Positions 49,420-60,008 of a stretch of DNA of 64,000 bases are shown here, piece by piece. The notes beneath the pieces were generated by a model that was not told the DNA's origin, searched no databases, and saw only the letters and a list, made by a program, of their open reading frames with translations. This DNA comes from Leptospira sp. (lineage in GTDB: Bacteria > Spirochaetota > Leptospiria > Leptospirales > Leptospiraceae). Positions within the stretch are counted from its first letter, which is position 1. Each line of letters begins with the position of its first letter. The position numbers and the translations under genes were made by a program. The stretch covers positions 141,459 through 205,458 of the forward strand of contig JACVCB010000004.1 in NCBI GenBank assembly GCA_016742255.1. Reading direction: 5' to 3'.

Positions 49420-50301
49420 TCATATTTGCTCACGTATCACATCAACTTCAACTTTCAGTTTATGTTTACCACCGCCGAACAGAATCCCTTTTAAAGGGGA
49501 AACATCTGAATAATCTCGACCAATTGCTGTAATGATATATTCTTCAGTAATCAATTTTCCATTCGTAGGATCAAAATCCAACCAACCGAGCGTTGGGCAA
49601 TACACGGATACCCAAGCATGGGTTGCATCACTACCTTGCAATTTTTGCGTTCCTGGAGGAGGAAACGTTTCTAAATAACCACTAACATAACGGCACGGAA
49701 TTTTTAACGAACGTAAGGTGGCAATCATTAAGTGAGAAAAATCCTGACAAACACCTTTTTTTTCTATTAACACTTGCTCTAATGGAGTATTTATATTAGT
49801 TGCTTTAGGATCATATTTAAAATTTTCAAAAATATATCTCGTTAGTTCAAGAGCACCAACATAAACAGGTTTGTTTTCACTAAATAAAAACTTTGCAAAC
49901 TCTGCATATGCTGATTTCGAAGATACATAAGGGGAAGGTTGAAGGAATTCAATTGCTTGTAGGTCGGCATCAAGCGTTGATTCATGGATGATTTCATAAA
50001 TACTTTCCCAAGGAGTAGATTTTGATAAATCAAAATCAAAACTTTGATGTGTTCTTACAGTTGACTCAACTACTACTTCTAAAAAGCGATGTGGGTCCTC
50101 AACCGAAAATAAAAACACTTGGTTTCCAAAATAATCCCTTCTAAAAGAAGACACAACCGGTTTTGGATTTACTGTCACGTGAGTTCTGTAACAATCCTGA
50201 TGGTTTGTGGTTAGTGGATACATATGTGCCATGTTATGACAATAAGCAACTAAATCATCATAACTGTACTTTGTTTTATGAATCACTCTAAAATCAGCCA
50301 T
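49420..50301 (-). CDS. Transglutaminase-like cysteine protease, single-domain
   Basis: A 293-residue protein from the ATG giving MADFRVIHKTKY. An N-terminal bacterial transglutaminase-type domain (about 1-80) is followed by the catalytic core with all three residues: C185 in GVCQDFSHLM, H228 in DATHAWVSV, D244 in DFDPTNG. These proteins usually act as peptidases or amidases. It is the last gene of the five-gene operon and overlaps the ATP-grasp/alpha-E fusion gene by 8 bp. Confidence 0.9.
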   Translation of the reverse strand: MADFRVIHKTKYSYDDLVAYCHNMAHMYPLTTNHQDCYRTHVTVNPKPVVSSFRRDYFGNQVFLFSVEDPHRFLEVVVESTVRTHQSFDFDLSKSTPWESIYEIIHESTLDADLQAIEFLQPSPYVSSKSAYAEFAKFLFSENKPVYVGALELTRYIFENFKYDPKATNINTPLEQVLIEKKGVCQDFSHLMIATLRSLKIPCRYVSGYLETFPPPGTQKLQGSDATHAWVSVYCPTLGWLDFDPTNGKLITEEYIITAIGRDYSDVSPLKGILFGGGKHKLKVEVDVIREQI

Positions 50302-52828
50302 TTGTATCACCAATTCTAGTTTGTTCTTCCGTGTAATTGAAGTAACGTGAAGAAAGTGCATCTGATAAAAGTCTTAAATACCCATGTAACTCTTCTAACC
50401 ATACAGATACTGCCGTTAATGGAGTTTCTGCTTCAAAGAAAATGGCAATATCTTTCATTTTGAAATGAGTATACAATTGCAATGCTGCTCTATCTTCCGA
50501 ATAAACAATTTTTTTATCTTTGCCTGGTAAAAATTGTAAATCTCCATTGATCTGTTCCAATTGGTAAGCTAATGACCTTGGATTGGTTGTATCAAACAGT
50601 AAAATGTCTAAGACAGATTCTTGGTCAATTTTTCCGGAATACCTTCGGTTGTATGTGAGGCGTATGTCACTGATTCTTAAGAATGTCTCAAAGGAAGATT
50701 TGTCTTCAAAACTTTTCCATTGGATCATACCTTGCAACATAAGAATCATGTTAATTGATCGTTCAATTCTTCGACCTAAGTTTAAGAAGAACCATCCTGC
50801 TTCACGACTCATATTTTCAAATGATAAACCAGTAAGTGAAGATAAGTTAACAATAATTTTTTGGAGGAAATCAATGATTTGATCATATGATTCAATATTA
50901 TGAGTAGATTGGTCTTCCAAATGAAGAAGGATTTTCTTCATATCATCAGATAAACGATCTCTTACTGATTTTGAAGCGATCACCAAACTCCTTAAGTGAA
51001 AACCTAAACTACCAACAATATTTTTATCAACTGTCAATCGTTGTAACTCTGGAAATGGATTTGCAAAAAGATCTCCAGAATCATCTCCCAAAAAGCCTGG
51101 ATAACTATTTGTAACATGTGTTACCAATTTCAAAATATTCTCTAAAGATTCTTTTTCATATCCATCTTCAACCTGAAGGATTTTGAAAACTGCTTCTCGT
51201 ATCACTCTAGTTTGATTTTCCGATCTTTCTAGATAACGAGCTAACCAAAATAAATTGTCTGCAACTCGGCTTGGAACACCTGAACTTTTTCGAGAGATTA
51301 AAATTTGGTCCGATTTTGGTACAAGTAACGATTCTTCTTTCTGAGTTTCAGTAGACAAGACCCACAAATCTTTGCTCCAAGCACCACGTTGGCTTGTAAT
51401 AAAAAATTCATCGAGAGAAGGAGAAACTCGAACAAGACCTCCCGCCATAGTTTGATAACCAGATCCAGAAGAAGATACAAATGTTCTCATAATGGCACGG
51501 ACAGGACGAAATCCATTTTCACCTAACACTGGAACTGTGGCTGATTCAATCATTTCTTGAGCAATAAATCTTTTTGGAGCATGTTTTAGTTTTTCTAAGA
51601 AACTATCTTTTCTTTCACCGCTGAGTTCAACAAAGGTAACAGGAGTTTCTTCATCAGTTCTTGATACTGTCTTAAAAACATATTTCTCTGGGTTTTGTAA
51701 AACCAATTGAAATTGCTCTTTATTTCCCAACCAATAGGTTGGTGCCATAGGAAGTAATAAATCTTCACCTAAGTAAAATCTACATAACTCAGAATAAAAC
51801 GGTAATAATGCACGATTTTCTAAAAATCCTGTTCCAATAGGATTTGCAATTTTTACATTTCCGGAACGTACCGATTCTAATAAACCAGGTACTCCTAATA
51901 AAGAATCTCCTCTTAGTTCCAAAGGGTCCATAAAATCATCATCTACTCTGCGTAAAATCAAATCTACCTGTTGTAACCCTTCAACTGTCTTCATGTACAC
52001 TTTATTCTTTCGAACAGTTAAATCCTCACCTTGTACAAGAGTGTAACCTAAATATCCGGCGAGATAAGCATGTTCAAAATAAGTTTCATTGGATGGACCA
52101 GGAGTTAACAAAACTATTACGGGTTCTCTTCCACTAACACCCGATAATTGAGTAAGAGATTTGCGAAGGGATCGAAAGTAAACAGCCACACGATGAACCA
52201 TCGCATCTCGATACATACTTGGAAAAATTCGAGAAAGAACAATTCTATTTTCTAATGAATACCCTGAACCTGATGGAGCTTGTACTCTGTCATTTAATAC
52301 GTAAAAATTTCCGTCAGCTGCCCGGATCAAATCGCAAACAAAAAATAATAATGCAGGGTTTTTTGCTAAAAAATGATTCGAATCATACATTCCATCACAA
52401 GCTCGCAAGAAAGATGACTCGTTGAATAATATTTCTGGTGGTATTTTTTTCTCGTATAACAATCTTCTTTTGGAATATACATCACGTACTAGCGCATCCA
52501 AAAGATCTGCTCTTTGGTTTAATCCTCTTTCTAATATTCTCCACTCTTCACTTTCCATCACCAATGGAAATAAATCGAGTTCCCAAGGTCTTTCTTTCGC
52601 TTCAATTTGTTCTGACTGATAGAGATTATAGGTAACTCCATTTTCTCTTAAGATTCGATCAGTATCACGCCTACGATTGATTAATTCTGCAGGACCTAAC
52701 TCTTGGAAAGATTTGACTAAGAATTTATATTTGTTTCGAATTTGACCATCTGCATCATACAATTCGTCATACACACCAGGTATGGTTTTATAATTGTCAA
52801 TTAGATGATAGGGATCTTTTGTCATCAT
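50294..52828 (-). CDS. Circularly permuted ATP-grasp / alpha-E fusion protein
   Basis: An 844-residue fusion. Residues 1-500 are a circularly permuted type 2 ATP-grasp domain (ILRENGVTYNLYQSE, SGSGYSLENRIVLSRIFPSM, VILLTPGPSNETYFEHAYLA, VDLILRRVDDDFMDPLELRG, VKIANPIGTGFLENRALLPF). Residues 520-840 are an alpha-E helical domain (RVADNLFWLARYLERSENQT, then the second half with YNRRYSGKIDQESVLDILLF). In the same operon the two domains also exist as separate proteins. ATP-grasp proteins of this class are predicted to form amide or peptide bonds; the substrate is not known. It overlaps the preceding gene by one base (TAATG). Confidence 0.9.
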   Translation of the reverse strand: MMTKDPYHLIDNYKTIPGVYDELYDADGQIRNKYKFLVKSFQELGPAELINRRRDTDRILRENGVTYNLYQSEQIEAKERPWELDLFPLVMESEEWRILERGLNQRADLLDALVRDVYSKRRLLYEKKIPPEILFNESSFLRACDGMYDSNHFLAKNPALLFFVCDLIRAADGNFYVLNDRVQAPSGSGYSLENRIVLSRIFPSMYRDAMVHRVAVYFRSLRKSLTQLSGVSGREPVIVLLTPGPSNETYFEHAYLAGYLGYTLVQGEDLTVRKNKVYMKTVEGLQQVDLILRRVDDDFMDPLELRGDSLLGVPGLLESVRSGNVKIANPIGTGFLENRALLPFYSELCRFYLGEDLLLPMAPTYWLGNKEQFQLVLQNPEKYVFKTVSRTDEETPVTFVELSGERKDSFLEKLKHAPKRFIAQEMIESATVPVLGENGFRPVRAIMRTFVSSSGSGYQTMAGGLVRVSPSLDEFFITSQRGAWSKDLWVLSTETQKEESLLVPKSDQILISRKSSGVPSRVADNLFWLARYLERSENQTRVIREAVFKILQVEDGYEKESLENILKLVTHVTNSYPGFLGDDSGDLFANPFPELQRLTVDKNIVGSLGFHLRSLVIASKSVRDRLSDDMKKILLHLEDQSTHNIESYDQIIDFLQKIIVNLSSLTGLSFENMSREAGWFFLNLGRRIERSINMILMLQGMIQWKSFEDKSSFETFLRISDIRLTYNRRYSGKIDQESVLDILLFDTTNPRSLAYQLEQINGDLQFLPGKDKKIVYSEDRAALQLYTHFKMKDIAIFFEAETPLTAVSVWLEELHGYLRLLSDALSSRYFNYTEEQTRIGDTNG

Positions 52829-55800
52829 TACTTAGAAGTAACCATACGTAAATCTAAGGTACAAGGAAAGGCTTTATTCTCTAAGCGAACCGGTGGCAAA
52901 CTTTTTCCTATTTTATGACCGTGAGTCCAAAATCGAGAAATCCTTCTGGATTCCGCTTCATAAGCATTAATTGGAATTGTTTGGTAAGATAAACCCCCAG
53001 GGTGTGAAACATGGTAAGTACAACCTCCGAGCGAGCGATGATTCCAAGTATCGTAAACATCGAATACCAATGATTGTTGTGATGGCAATTGCGGATGTAA
53101 AGTAAAAACAGGATTCCAAGCTTTAAAACGAACACCTGCAACAAACTCATTTTGAACCGAAGTCGCCTGCAATGGAACTTCAAAACCATTACAGCTGAGT
53201 TTGTAACGTTCAGGATGAAATCCTTTTATTTTTACTTGTACTCGTTCAGTAGCTGAATCAACACCACGAGATGTTCCTTGGGAAGTATTCTCCTCACCTA
53301 ACACATTCCATGGTTCAAGAGCCATTCTCAATTCAATTTCCATTCCATCTAAATAGCAGATTCCATATTGAGGAAATCGAAATTCAAAAAATGGATCAAA
53401 ATCTTTTGATAAAAATGAAAAACCTTGGTTTTGTAAATCAAAGATAACTTCTTTAAAATCCTTATAAACAAAGTATGGTAACATATAACGATCATGTAGT
53501 TCTGTGTTCCAATTGATTGGATTTCCATAGTATGGTTCTTCCCAAAACTTACAAATGATTGCCATCATAAATGCTTGTTGGACTAAACTCATTTGAAAAT
53601 GAGGTGGCATTTCAAATGCTCTCATTTCAATCAATCCAAGACGGCCGGTTGGAGATCCTGGATCGAATAATTTATCTATCGATATCTCTGTTCTATGTGT
53701 ATTACCTGTTACATCGATCAATATATTCCTTAATAGTCGATCCAATAACCAAGGAGGTGTTGTTTTGCTCGAATCAATTTGTTGAAACGCAATCTTTAAT
53801 TCATGTAATGAATCATTCCGTGCTTCGTCAACTCTTGGGGATTGTGAGGTTGGTCCAATGAATAATCCAGAAAATAAATACGAAAGCCCTGGATGATTCT
53901 GCCAATATGAGACAATACTTCTAAGCAAAGAAGGTTTTCTCAAAAATGGACTGTCACTCGAAGTTTCACCACCTAACGTGATATGATTTCCACCACCTGT
54001 CCCGGAATGCCTTCCATCAATTAAAAATTTTTCAGCAGTCAGTCTTAACTGATAAGCTTCTTCATACAGAATTTTTGTTTTTTCTACAATTTCTTCAAAC
54101 TGACTCGAGGGATGAAAATTAACTTCAATCACACCTGGATCGGGAGTGATCTTAAATCGATTTAACCTTGGATCATTAGGTGCTTCGTATCCTTCGATCA
54201 CAATTGGTAAATCTGTCTCTAAAGCAGTTTGTTCAATAGCATAGATCAGATGTAACCAACCTTCTAAGGATTGGATTGGAGGTAAAAATACTCTTAAATT
54301 ACCATTCCTAGGCTCCACACACAATGCTGTGCGAGTATGAACACCACCCCATGAATAACTTACGTTAGCCATAGATAAAGGATATTGGCTTAATTCTTTT
54401 ACCTTTGGAAGAGCTGATTTTGGAGAAAATGGATCCTCAGGATTCGTATAATACGATTTACCACCTAACGATTGTAATGGTAACCGTAATCCAATTGGTG
54501 AATCTCCCGGAATTAAGAACATCTTTTTCCTGCGAAATTTCCATTCATCTGATATCCATACCTTCTGGAATGCATCAAAATCCAAAGGTAAAACATATCC
54601 TACTTCTTTATGAAGGCCTTGGTCTAAAACTCTTATAATCCGTTCTCTTTCCAAAACATCATAAGAATTTAAACCATCTAACAAAGATTCCGTTTCTTCA
54701 GGCAAATTCGATTCTTGCCATAGATAATATAAATTATCTTCATAAGCAGGTAAAACGGAACCAGAAGATACATTTAAATATTTGATTAAACTTGAAATAA
54801 ATTTTCTCGCATCATCAGTGTTTGCCGATCCAGTGTAACGATCATCGGCAAGTAAATGAGGGTTTCTCCATAAAGGTTCCTTGTCCTTTCGCCAATAGGA
54901 AATCATTGCCCATCTTGGAATTGGTTCCCCTGGATACCACTTGCCTTGTCCATATTGTAGTAATCCACCCTCTGCAAAATGTTTTCCCAATCGTTTGATG
55001 AGTTGTTCCGATTTGGAATATTTTTCAAAGCCAAGAGCATCAAAATTCCACTCTGGGGCTTCTCTGTTTTCCGTAGAAACAAAAGTAGGTTCGCCACCAA
55101 TTGTTAATCGGATGTCATTCTTTTTGATTCGTTTATTAATTGAATCACCTAACTTAAGAATACGATTCCAATCTTCTTCCAAATAAGGTAATGTGACTCT
55201 AGGAGTTTCCAATACACGTTCCACGTGCATTGAAAATGAAAATTCCACTTTTGCTTTTTCAGCAAATCCATAAATGGGACCTGCTGATTCAGGTTCTGGA
55301 GTAGCTGCAAGTGGAATATGCCCTTCTCCCGTGAATAAACCTGACGTCGGATCAAGTCCCACCCAACCTGCTCCAGGTAAGTATACTTCTGCCCACGCAT
55401 GAAGGTCAGTAAAATCAACCTCTGTACCCGAAGGACCATCTAGCGATTTTACATCTGCCTTTAATTGGATGAGATAACCCGATACAAAACGAGAAGCAAG
55501 TCCAAGATGTCTTAATATTTGTACGAGTAAATATGCAGAGTCACGGCATGAACCCATTCGTTTAGAAAGAGTTACTTCAGTTGATTGAACTCCAGGTTCC
55601 ATTCGTATCACATAACCGATGTCATTGTAAACTTTTGCATTCAGTGCCACAAGAAATTCAACGACTCTTATTTTGTCTATTTTGATCGACTTCAGGTAAG
55701 ATGATAAAAGTTTTCCCGGTTTTTTTGGTTTGAGATATGGAGTGAGTTCTTTTTTTAGAATCTTATCGTAAGAAAATGGAAAATTTTCTGCATATTCTTC

Positions 55801-56085
55801 GACAAAAAAATCAAATGGATTGATTACCTTTAAATCGGTTACCAAATCTACAGCCACTTGCAAAATATTGGTTTTTTCTGGAAACACCAAACGGGCTAGG
55901 TAGTTACCAAATGGATCCTGTTGCCAATTCAAGAATTTCTGTTCGGGTAAAATATTTAGAGAATAAGAAACTATATGATTCTTTGTATGTGGCGCAGGTC
56001 GTAAACGAATCACGTGTGGAGATAGTGAAATCGATTTATCATACTGGTATGTTGTGATATGGGTTAAGGCAACTCGTATACTCAT
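52828..56085 (-). CDS. Large transglutaminase / DUF2126 protein
   Basis: A 1085-residue protein. Residues 1-80 are a bacterial transglutaminase N-domain (VALTHITTYQYDKSISLSPH), the catalytic core is at 150-260 (C180 in GSCRDSAY, H229 in LHAWAEVYLPG, D245 in LDPTSG), and the rest is the long DUF2126 region (LTIGGEPTFVS, GKWYPGEPIPRWAMISYW, GRHSGTGGGNHITLGG). The catalytic triad is intact. The DUF2126 part keeps the GGxNHITLGG-type Gly/His-rich motif. It is the central gene of the operon, 2 bp after the alpha-E gene. Confidence 0.92.
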   Translation of the reverse strand: MSIRVALTHITTYQYDKSISLSPHVIRLRPAPHTKNHIVSYSLNILPEQKFLNWQQDPFGNYLARLVFPEKTNILQVAVDLVTDLKVINPFDFFVEEYAENFPFSYDKILKKELTPYLKPKKPGKLLSSYLKSIKIDKIRVVEFLVALNAKVYNDIGYVIRMEPGVQSTEVTLSKRMGSCRDSAYLLVQILRHLGLASRFVSGYLIQLKADVKSLDGPSGTEVDFTDLHAWAEVYLPGAGWVGLDPTSGLFTGEGHIPLAATPEPESAGPIYGFAEKAKVEFSFSMHVERVLETPRVTLPYLEEDWNRILKLGDSINKRIKKNDIRLTIGGEPTFVSTENREAPEWNFDALGFEKYSKSEQLIKRLGKHFAEGGLLQYGQGKWYPGEPIPRWAMISYWRKDKEPLWRNPHLLADDRYTGSANTDDARKFISSLIKYLNVSSGSVLPAYEDNLYYLWQESNLPEETESLLDGLNSYDVLERERIIRVLDQGLHKEVGYVLPLDFDAFQKVWISDEWKFRRKKMFLIPGDSPIGLRLPLQSLGGKSYYTNPEDPFSPKSALPKVKELSQYPLSMANVSYSWGGVHTRTALCVEPRNGNLRVFLPPIQSLEGWLHLIYAIEQTALETDLPIVIEGYEAPNDPRLNRFKITPDPGVIEVNFHPSSQFEEIVEKTKILYEEAYQLRLTAEKFLIDGRHSGTGGGNHITLGGETSSDSPFLRKPSLLRSIVSYWQNHPGLSYLFSGLFIGPTSQSPRVDEARNDSLHELKIAFQQIDSSKTTPPWLLDRLLRNILIDVTGNTHRTEISIDKLFDPGSPTGRLGLIEMRAFEMPPHFQMSLVQQAFMMAIICKFWEEPYYGNPINWNTELHDRYMLPYFVYKDFKEVIFDLQNQGFSFLSKDFDPFFEFRFPQYGICYLDGMEIELRMALEPWNVLGEENTSQGTSRGVDSATERVQVKIKGFHPERYKLSCNGFEVPLQATSVQNEFVAGVRFKAWNPVFTLHPQLPSQQSLVFDVYDTWNHRSLGGCTYHVSHPGGLSYQTIPINAYEAESRRISRFWTHGHKIGKSLPPVRLENKAFPCTLDLRMVTSK

Positions 56086-56087
56086 AA

Positions 56088-57056
56088 TTAGTTGGTAAAA
56101 AATCGTTCCACAATCTTCGATCCGATTTGATTGAGTTCAATTTGAATATCATCCAGATATTCGTGTAATCCTTTGTCAAAAATGGATTTGATATTTTCAG
56201 ATCGTAATCTATTTAAATAAACTGTTGTTGCATCTTGGGCAGAATTTCGAGGTAAACCTTCCTTTAATCCTGAAATTTTTTCCAATGCTTCTTGCATCTC
56301 TTGGATACAAAAGATAATCGATCGAGGGAACGTATCGTTTAAGATTAAAAACTCTGCAATGTCCGTAGGATCGATTTTTTTATACCTACGGTTATACATT
56401 TCATGTGCACTTGCTGATTTCAATAATGATAACCATTGTAATAAATCCAATGTAGATCCAACATCATGGACAGATGGAAGAAGGATAAAATATTTCATAT
56501 CCAAGATACGTGTGGTTTTATCAGCACGTTCTAAAAATCTTCCTAATAAAGAAAAATTCCAAACTTCATCATGAGAGATAGTTGCATCCGAACATCCATA
56601 AAAACTTTGGCAACTTTTGCGAACTGTACTTAAAAAGTCCGAAAGTCCCATAGACAATGTATCTCCATGTTCTCCATTTGTTTCCAAATAAAGTTTACGA
56701 TAGTCTTTTACATAAAGGTAAAATTCATTTAATACTTCCCACATCGAAGTTGAAATATTTTCACGTATCGTACGGGCATTTTCCCTTGCTTTTGATAAAC
56801 ATTGGAAAATAGAATTCGGATTCTCTTCATCAAAGGTCATAAATCGAATCACGTTCACAGGAGAGGTTTCTAAATATTTTTTAGCAAATAATTCATAATC
56901 ACCAGTAGTATGCACTAAAGGTAACCACTGGTTTGGAACTTCTTCATTTAAATCCAAAGACAATTGATGATTGACATCGATAAAACGGGAATAGTTCTCC
57001 GCCCTTTCAATGTACCGATTCATCCAAAAAACAGATTCGGCAACTCGGCTTAACAT
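56088..57056 (-). CDS. Alpha-E domain protein
   Basis: A 322-residue all-helical protein of the alpha-E family (DUF403): VAESVFWMNRYIERAENYSR at the start, then GRFLERADKTTRILDMKYFI, and YNRRYKKIDPTDIAEFLILN and FPRSIIFCIQEMQEALEKI further on. It is the partner of the upstream ATP-grasp gene (9 bp apart) and resembles the C-terminal half of the fusion protein at 50294. No enzymatic residues are recognised; it may hold the amide-forming and peptidase parts together. Confidence 0.9.
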   Translation of the reverse strand: MLSRVAESVFWMNRYIERAENYSRFIDVNHQLSLDLNEEVPNQWLPLVHTTGDYELFAKKYLETSPVNVIRFMTFDEENPNSIFQCLSKARENARTIRENISTSMWEVLNEFYLYVKDYRKLYLETNGEHGDTLSMGLSDFLSTVRKSCQSFYGCSDATISHDEVWNFSLLGRFLERADKTTRILDMKYFILLPSVHDVGSTLDLLQWLSLLKSASAHEMYNRRYKKIDPTDIAEFLILNDTFPRSIIFCIQEMQEALEKISGLKEGLPRNSAQDATTVYLNRLRSENIKSIFDKGLHEYLDDIQIELNQIGSKIVERFFTN

Positions 57057-57065
57057 AAAAACACC

Positions 57066-58577
57066 TTATCCTAAAACCCAGGTGTCTTTTGAACCGCCTC
57101 CCTGGGATGAATTCACAACTAAAGAACCTTTTCGTAATGCTACTCGTGTTAATCCACCAGGCATTACGTAAATATCTTTACCGTACAAAATGAACGGCCT
57201 TAAATCCACATGTCTCGATTCAATTTTATCTGAAATTAATGTGGGAACTGTTGAAAGATTTAAAACTGGTTGCGCGATATAGTTTCTTGGATCCGCTTTG
57301 ATTAATTCCTTAAAATCTTCCTGTTCTTGTTTAGAAGATTTTGGCCCAATGATCATGCCATACCCACCGGCTCCATTTGCAGCTTTGACAACCAAATTAT
57401 GGATATTATCCAAAACATACTTTAGATCCGAATCTTCTGAACATAGATACGTTGGAACATTTGGAATGATAGAATCTTCACCTAAGTAATATTTAATGAT
57501 CTTTGGCACATAAGAATATATTACCTTATCATCCGCTACACCAGTTCCTGGTGCATTGGCAAGGGCAACATTTCCTCGTTTATAAGCTTCAAATATCCCT
57601 TTGACTCCAAGTAAGGAATCTTCACGGAAACTGGATGGATCCATAAACGTATCATCGATTCTTCGATACACTACATCTACTTTACGGAGACCTTTTGTTG
57701 TTTTCATGTAAACTTTATGGTTTTCCACTACAAGATCCGATCCTTCCACCAAATACACACCCATCTTTTGGGCTAAAAAACTATGTTCATAATAAGCGGA
57801 GTTATATACACCTGGTGTCCATACAGCGATCACTGGATCACTGACATCTGTTAGATTTTCTAACATAGAACGTAAGTGATAAGGATAATCATATACTTGG
57901 CGAATGTTTAATTTTTCAAAAAGTTCAGGAAAGGTTCGTTTCATCACTTCACGATTTTCCAATACATAAGAAACACCAGAAGGGCAACGTAGGTTGTCTT
58001 CTAATACATGAAATTTACCTGCTCCATCACGAACGAGGTCAGTTCCTGTAATATGAATCCAAATGTCTTTCGGTGGTTTTAATCCAATACATTGTTTTAG
58101 AAAACCAGTACTAGACTCTATGATATCCCGCGGGATAATTTTATCCTTAAGAATCTTTTGTTCGCCATAAATATCATTTAAAAATAAATTCAGTGCAAGG
58201 ATCCTTTGTTTTAATCCTTTTTCAATATTAATCCATTCCTCACTTGGTACAATTCGAGGAATGACATCAAAGGGCATAATTCTTTCTTGTTCGCCACCAT
58301 CACCATACAACGTAAAGGTGATCCCTAGTGACATTAATGCACGTTCGGCGGAACTACTCCGTTTGAGTAATTCAATCCCACCTAAACTTTCCATTTTTGT
58401 TTTCACAAAATCATAACTTTTACGTGGAAATCCTTCATTGGAAAACATCTCATCATAGATATTTTTTGCGCTATAGTCTGCGATAAACATGGGTTGGCCT
58501 CTGCTAACATAAGTAGCAATATTTGTACCAAATGGAAAAAATGTCGGGAAACCAGGAGTTTCTGCCCTATCCGACAT
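57066..58577 (-). CDS. Circularly permuted type 2 ATP-grasp protein
   Basis: A 503-residue stand-alone ATP-grasp protein (DUF404/407 class), first gene of the operon. Motifs: [80 protein letters not shown] and [20 protein letters not shown], the last being the glycine-rich nucleotide loop. It is a paralog of the N-terminal part of the fusion protein. An ATP-dependent ligase activity on a small peptide is the family prediction. Confidence 0.92.
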   Translation of the reverse strand: MSDRAETPGFPTFFPFGTNIATYVSRGQPMFIADYSAKNIYDEMFSNEGFPRKSYDFVKTKMESLGGIELLKRSSSAERALMSLGITFTLYGDGGEQERIMPFDVIPRIVPSEEWINIEKGLKQRILALNLFLNDIYGEQKILKDKIIPRDIIESSTGFLKQCIGLKPPKDIWIHITGTDLVRDGAGKFHVLEDNLRCPSGVSYVLENREVMKRTFPELFEKLNIRQVYDYPYHLRSMLENLTDVSDPVIAVWTPGVYNSAYYEHSFLAQKMGVYLVEGSDLVVENHKVYMKTTKGLRKVDVVYRRIDDTFMDPSSFREDSLLGVKGIFEAYKRGNVALANAPGTGVADDKVIYSYVPKIIKYYLGEDSIIPNVPTYLCSEDSDLKYVLDNIHNLVVKAANGAGGYGMIIGPKSSKQEQEDFKELIKADPRNYIAQPVLNLSTVPTLISDKIESRHVDLRPFILYGKDIYVMPGGLTRVALRKGSLVVNSSQGGGSKDTWVLG

Positions 58578-58667
58578 AAGAAACTAAAATAGAAGTTTAG
58601 TTACGCTTAAATAATAAGCAACGAGAGAGGAAGGGAGAATGGAGTGTGTAAAATCTCTACAGAATGA

Positions 58668-59417
58668 TTAATCTTCTGTTAAAAGACCAGAGTGAGAAGG
58701 TGAATTTTTCGTTCTTTTCTCTTCTTTTAAGCGAAATCCATAATAGAAACTGCGAAAAAATTGTGAAAAAGGCAAAAATTTAAGAAATTGTACCTGAAAC
58801 CAAAGTTTCCAAGTTTCATAACGAGCTCGTTTTGGTCTCAAAATCGACTGAACCACTTTTTTTGCCAATTGGTTGGGATTTGAGTGGGTTGGTACATCTG
58901 CCATCACTCGTGAGAATTGGAATGATTTCCCTATTTGTTTGCGATAAGAATCCCAAAAATAATCAAAAGCGAGTTTGGAAGAACCATACAATCCATAACC
59001 AGGAGTAGGATAAATGGAAAGATTAGAACTAACAGAAATGATATGAAGCCCAACAGAGATAAGGTTTGTCAACTTTTGAATTGCAAAAATGGGTCCGAGA
59101 GAATTTGTTTGGAATAAATATTTTAGTTGGTTCCAATTTTCCTTATCATCTTCTGCAAATGTTACTTGTTCAGAATTGATGATAAACACATCTATTTTAT
59201 CTAATGTTTCAATTGCGGATTCAATTAATCTTTCAATCTGATCTGGTTTTGAAGGATCAATTTTGTATTTTTGTAAATTTGCATGATTGGGAATTTCTTC
59301 AGGAGTGATATCCCCAACAACTACCAAGGCACCTTGGGAAAGTAAATTTGATAAAAGTTCCTTTCCTAATTCAGATGATCCATTGGTTAATACAATTTTT
59401 TTAGAAGCAAGTTTCAT
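58668..59417 (-). CDS. SDR family oxidoreductase
   Basis: A 249-residue short-chain dehydrogenase-type protein. The cofactor loop is VLTNGSSELGKELLSNLL, with Asn where most members have Gly (TGxxxGxG), and the active-site motif is YGLYGSSKLAFDYF (Tyr-x-x-x-Lys). The Ser of the catalytic triad fits ISVSSNLS. The C-terminal 40 residues are basic and hydrophobic (FQVQFLKFLPFSQFFRSFYY), perhaps membrane-associated. Substrate unknown. It follows the ATP-grasp gene start by 90 bp on the same strand. Confidence 0.85.
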   Translation of the reverse strand: MKLASKKIVLTNGSSELGKELLSNLLSQGALVVVGDITPEEIPNHANLQKYKIDPSKPDQIERLIESAIETLDKIDVFIINSEQVTFAEDDKENWNQLKYLFQTNSLGPIFAIQKLTNLISVGLHIISVSSNLSIYPTPGYGLYGSSKLAFDYFWDSYRKQIGKSFQFSRVMADVPTHSNPNQLAKKVVQSILRPKRARYETWKLWFQVQFLKFLPFSQFFRSFYYGFRLKEEKRTKNSPSHSGLLTED

Positions 59418-59441
59418 AATTGTTGAGTGATGATACTATAT

Positions 59442-60008
59442 TTAGTTAAGGGAAGGATCTTTGGTATGGTCTACAAAGTATTTGTAAATTCCACCTTTAC
59501 TTCGAAGTGCTTCTCGCCAAATCGATTCGGAATCATCTTCGTTAAATACAATGGAATCATCTACCAAATCAGAAACTACCCAAGACAACCTATCAAATTC
59601 ACTTTCCAATTGTCCAGACGACCAACCTGCATAACCTTGTAAGACACGAAATTGGATTTGGTCAGAAGATAAAACTTCTAACATTGTATCAAAACTTCGA
59701 GCCATATAAATCCCTGGAACCACTTCTACTCCTGGATCCGCTGTTTGTTTTCCATTATGTAAAATAGATACAAACAAATTGTCTACTGGACCACCAGCAT
59801 ACACTGGTTTGTTGGCATGAACAGTATCCGGTAAGTTTTTGATGAGTGATTCCATGGTTTGATCAGTAGGTTTGTTTAACACCAGACCAAAGGCCCCGTC
59901 GTCATCATGGTCTACCATAAGGACAACGGATTTATGAAAAAAATCCTGAATCACACTGGAATTGGAAATGAGTAACTTTCCGCGCGTTGAATCAGGATGA
60001 TCTGTCAT
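59442..60008 (-). CDS. YqgE/AlgH family protein
   Basis: A 188-residue protein of the YqgE/AlgH family (UPF0301): GKLLISNSSVIQDFFHKSVV, DDDGAFGLVLNKPTDQTM, KPVYAGGPVDN and LQGYAGWSSGQLESEFDR. The role is unclear; some relatives affect alginate or sigma control. The start overlaps the upstream dehydrogenase gene by one base (TAATG), and the SDR gene follows 24 bp later. Confidence 0.93.
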   Translation of the reverse strand: MTDHPDSTRGKLLISNSSVIQDFFHKSVVLMVDHDDDGAFGLVLNKPTDQTMESLIKNLPDTVHANKPVYAGGPVDNLFVSILHNGKQTADPGVEVVPGIYMARSFDTMLEVLSSDQIQFRVLQGYAGWSSGQLESEFDRLSWVVSDLVDDSIVFNEDDSESIWREALRSKGGIYKYFVDHTKDPSLN

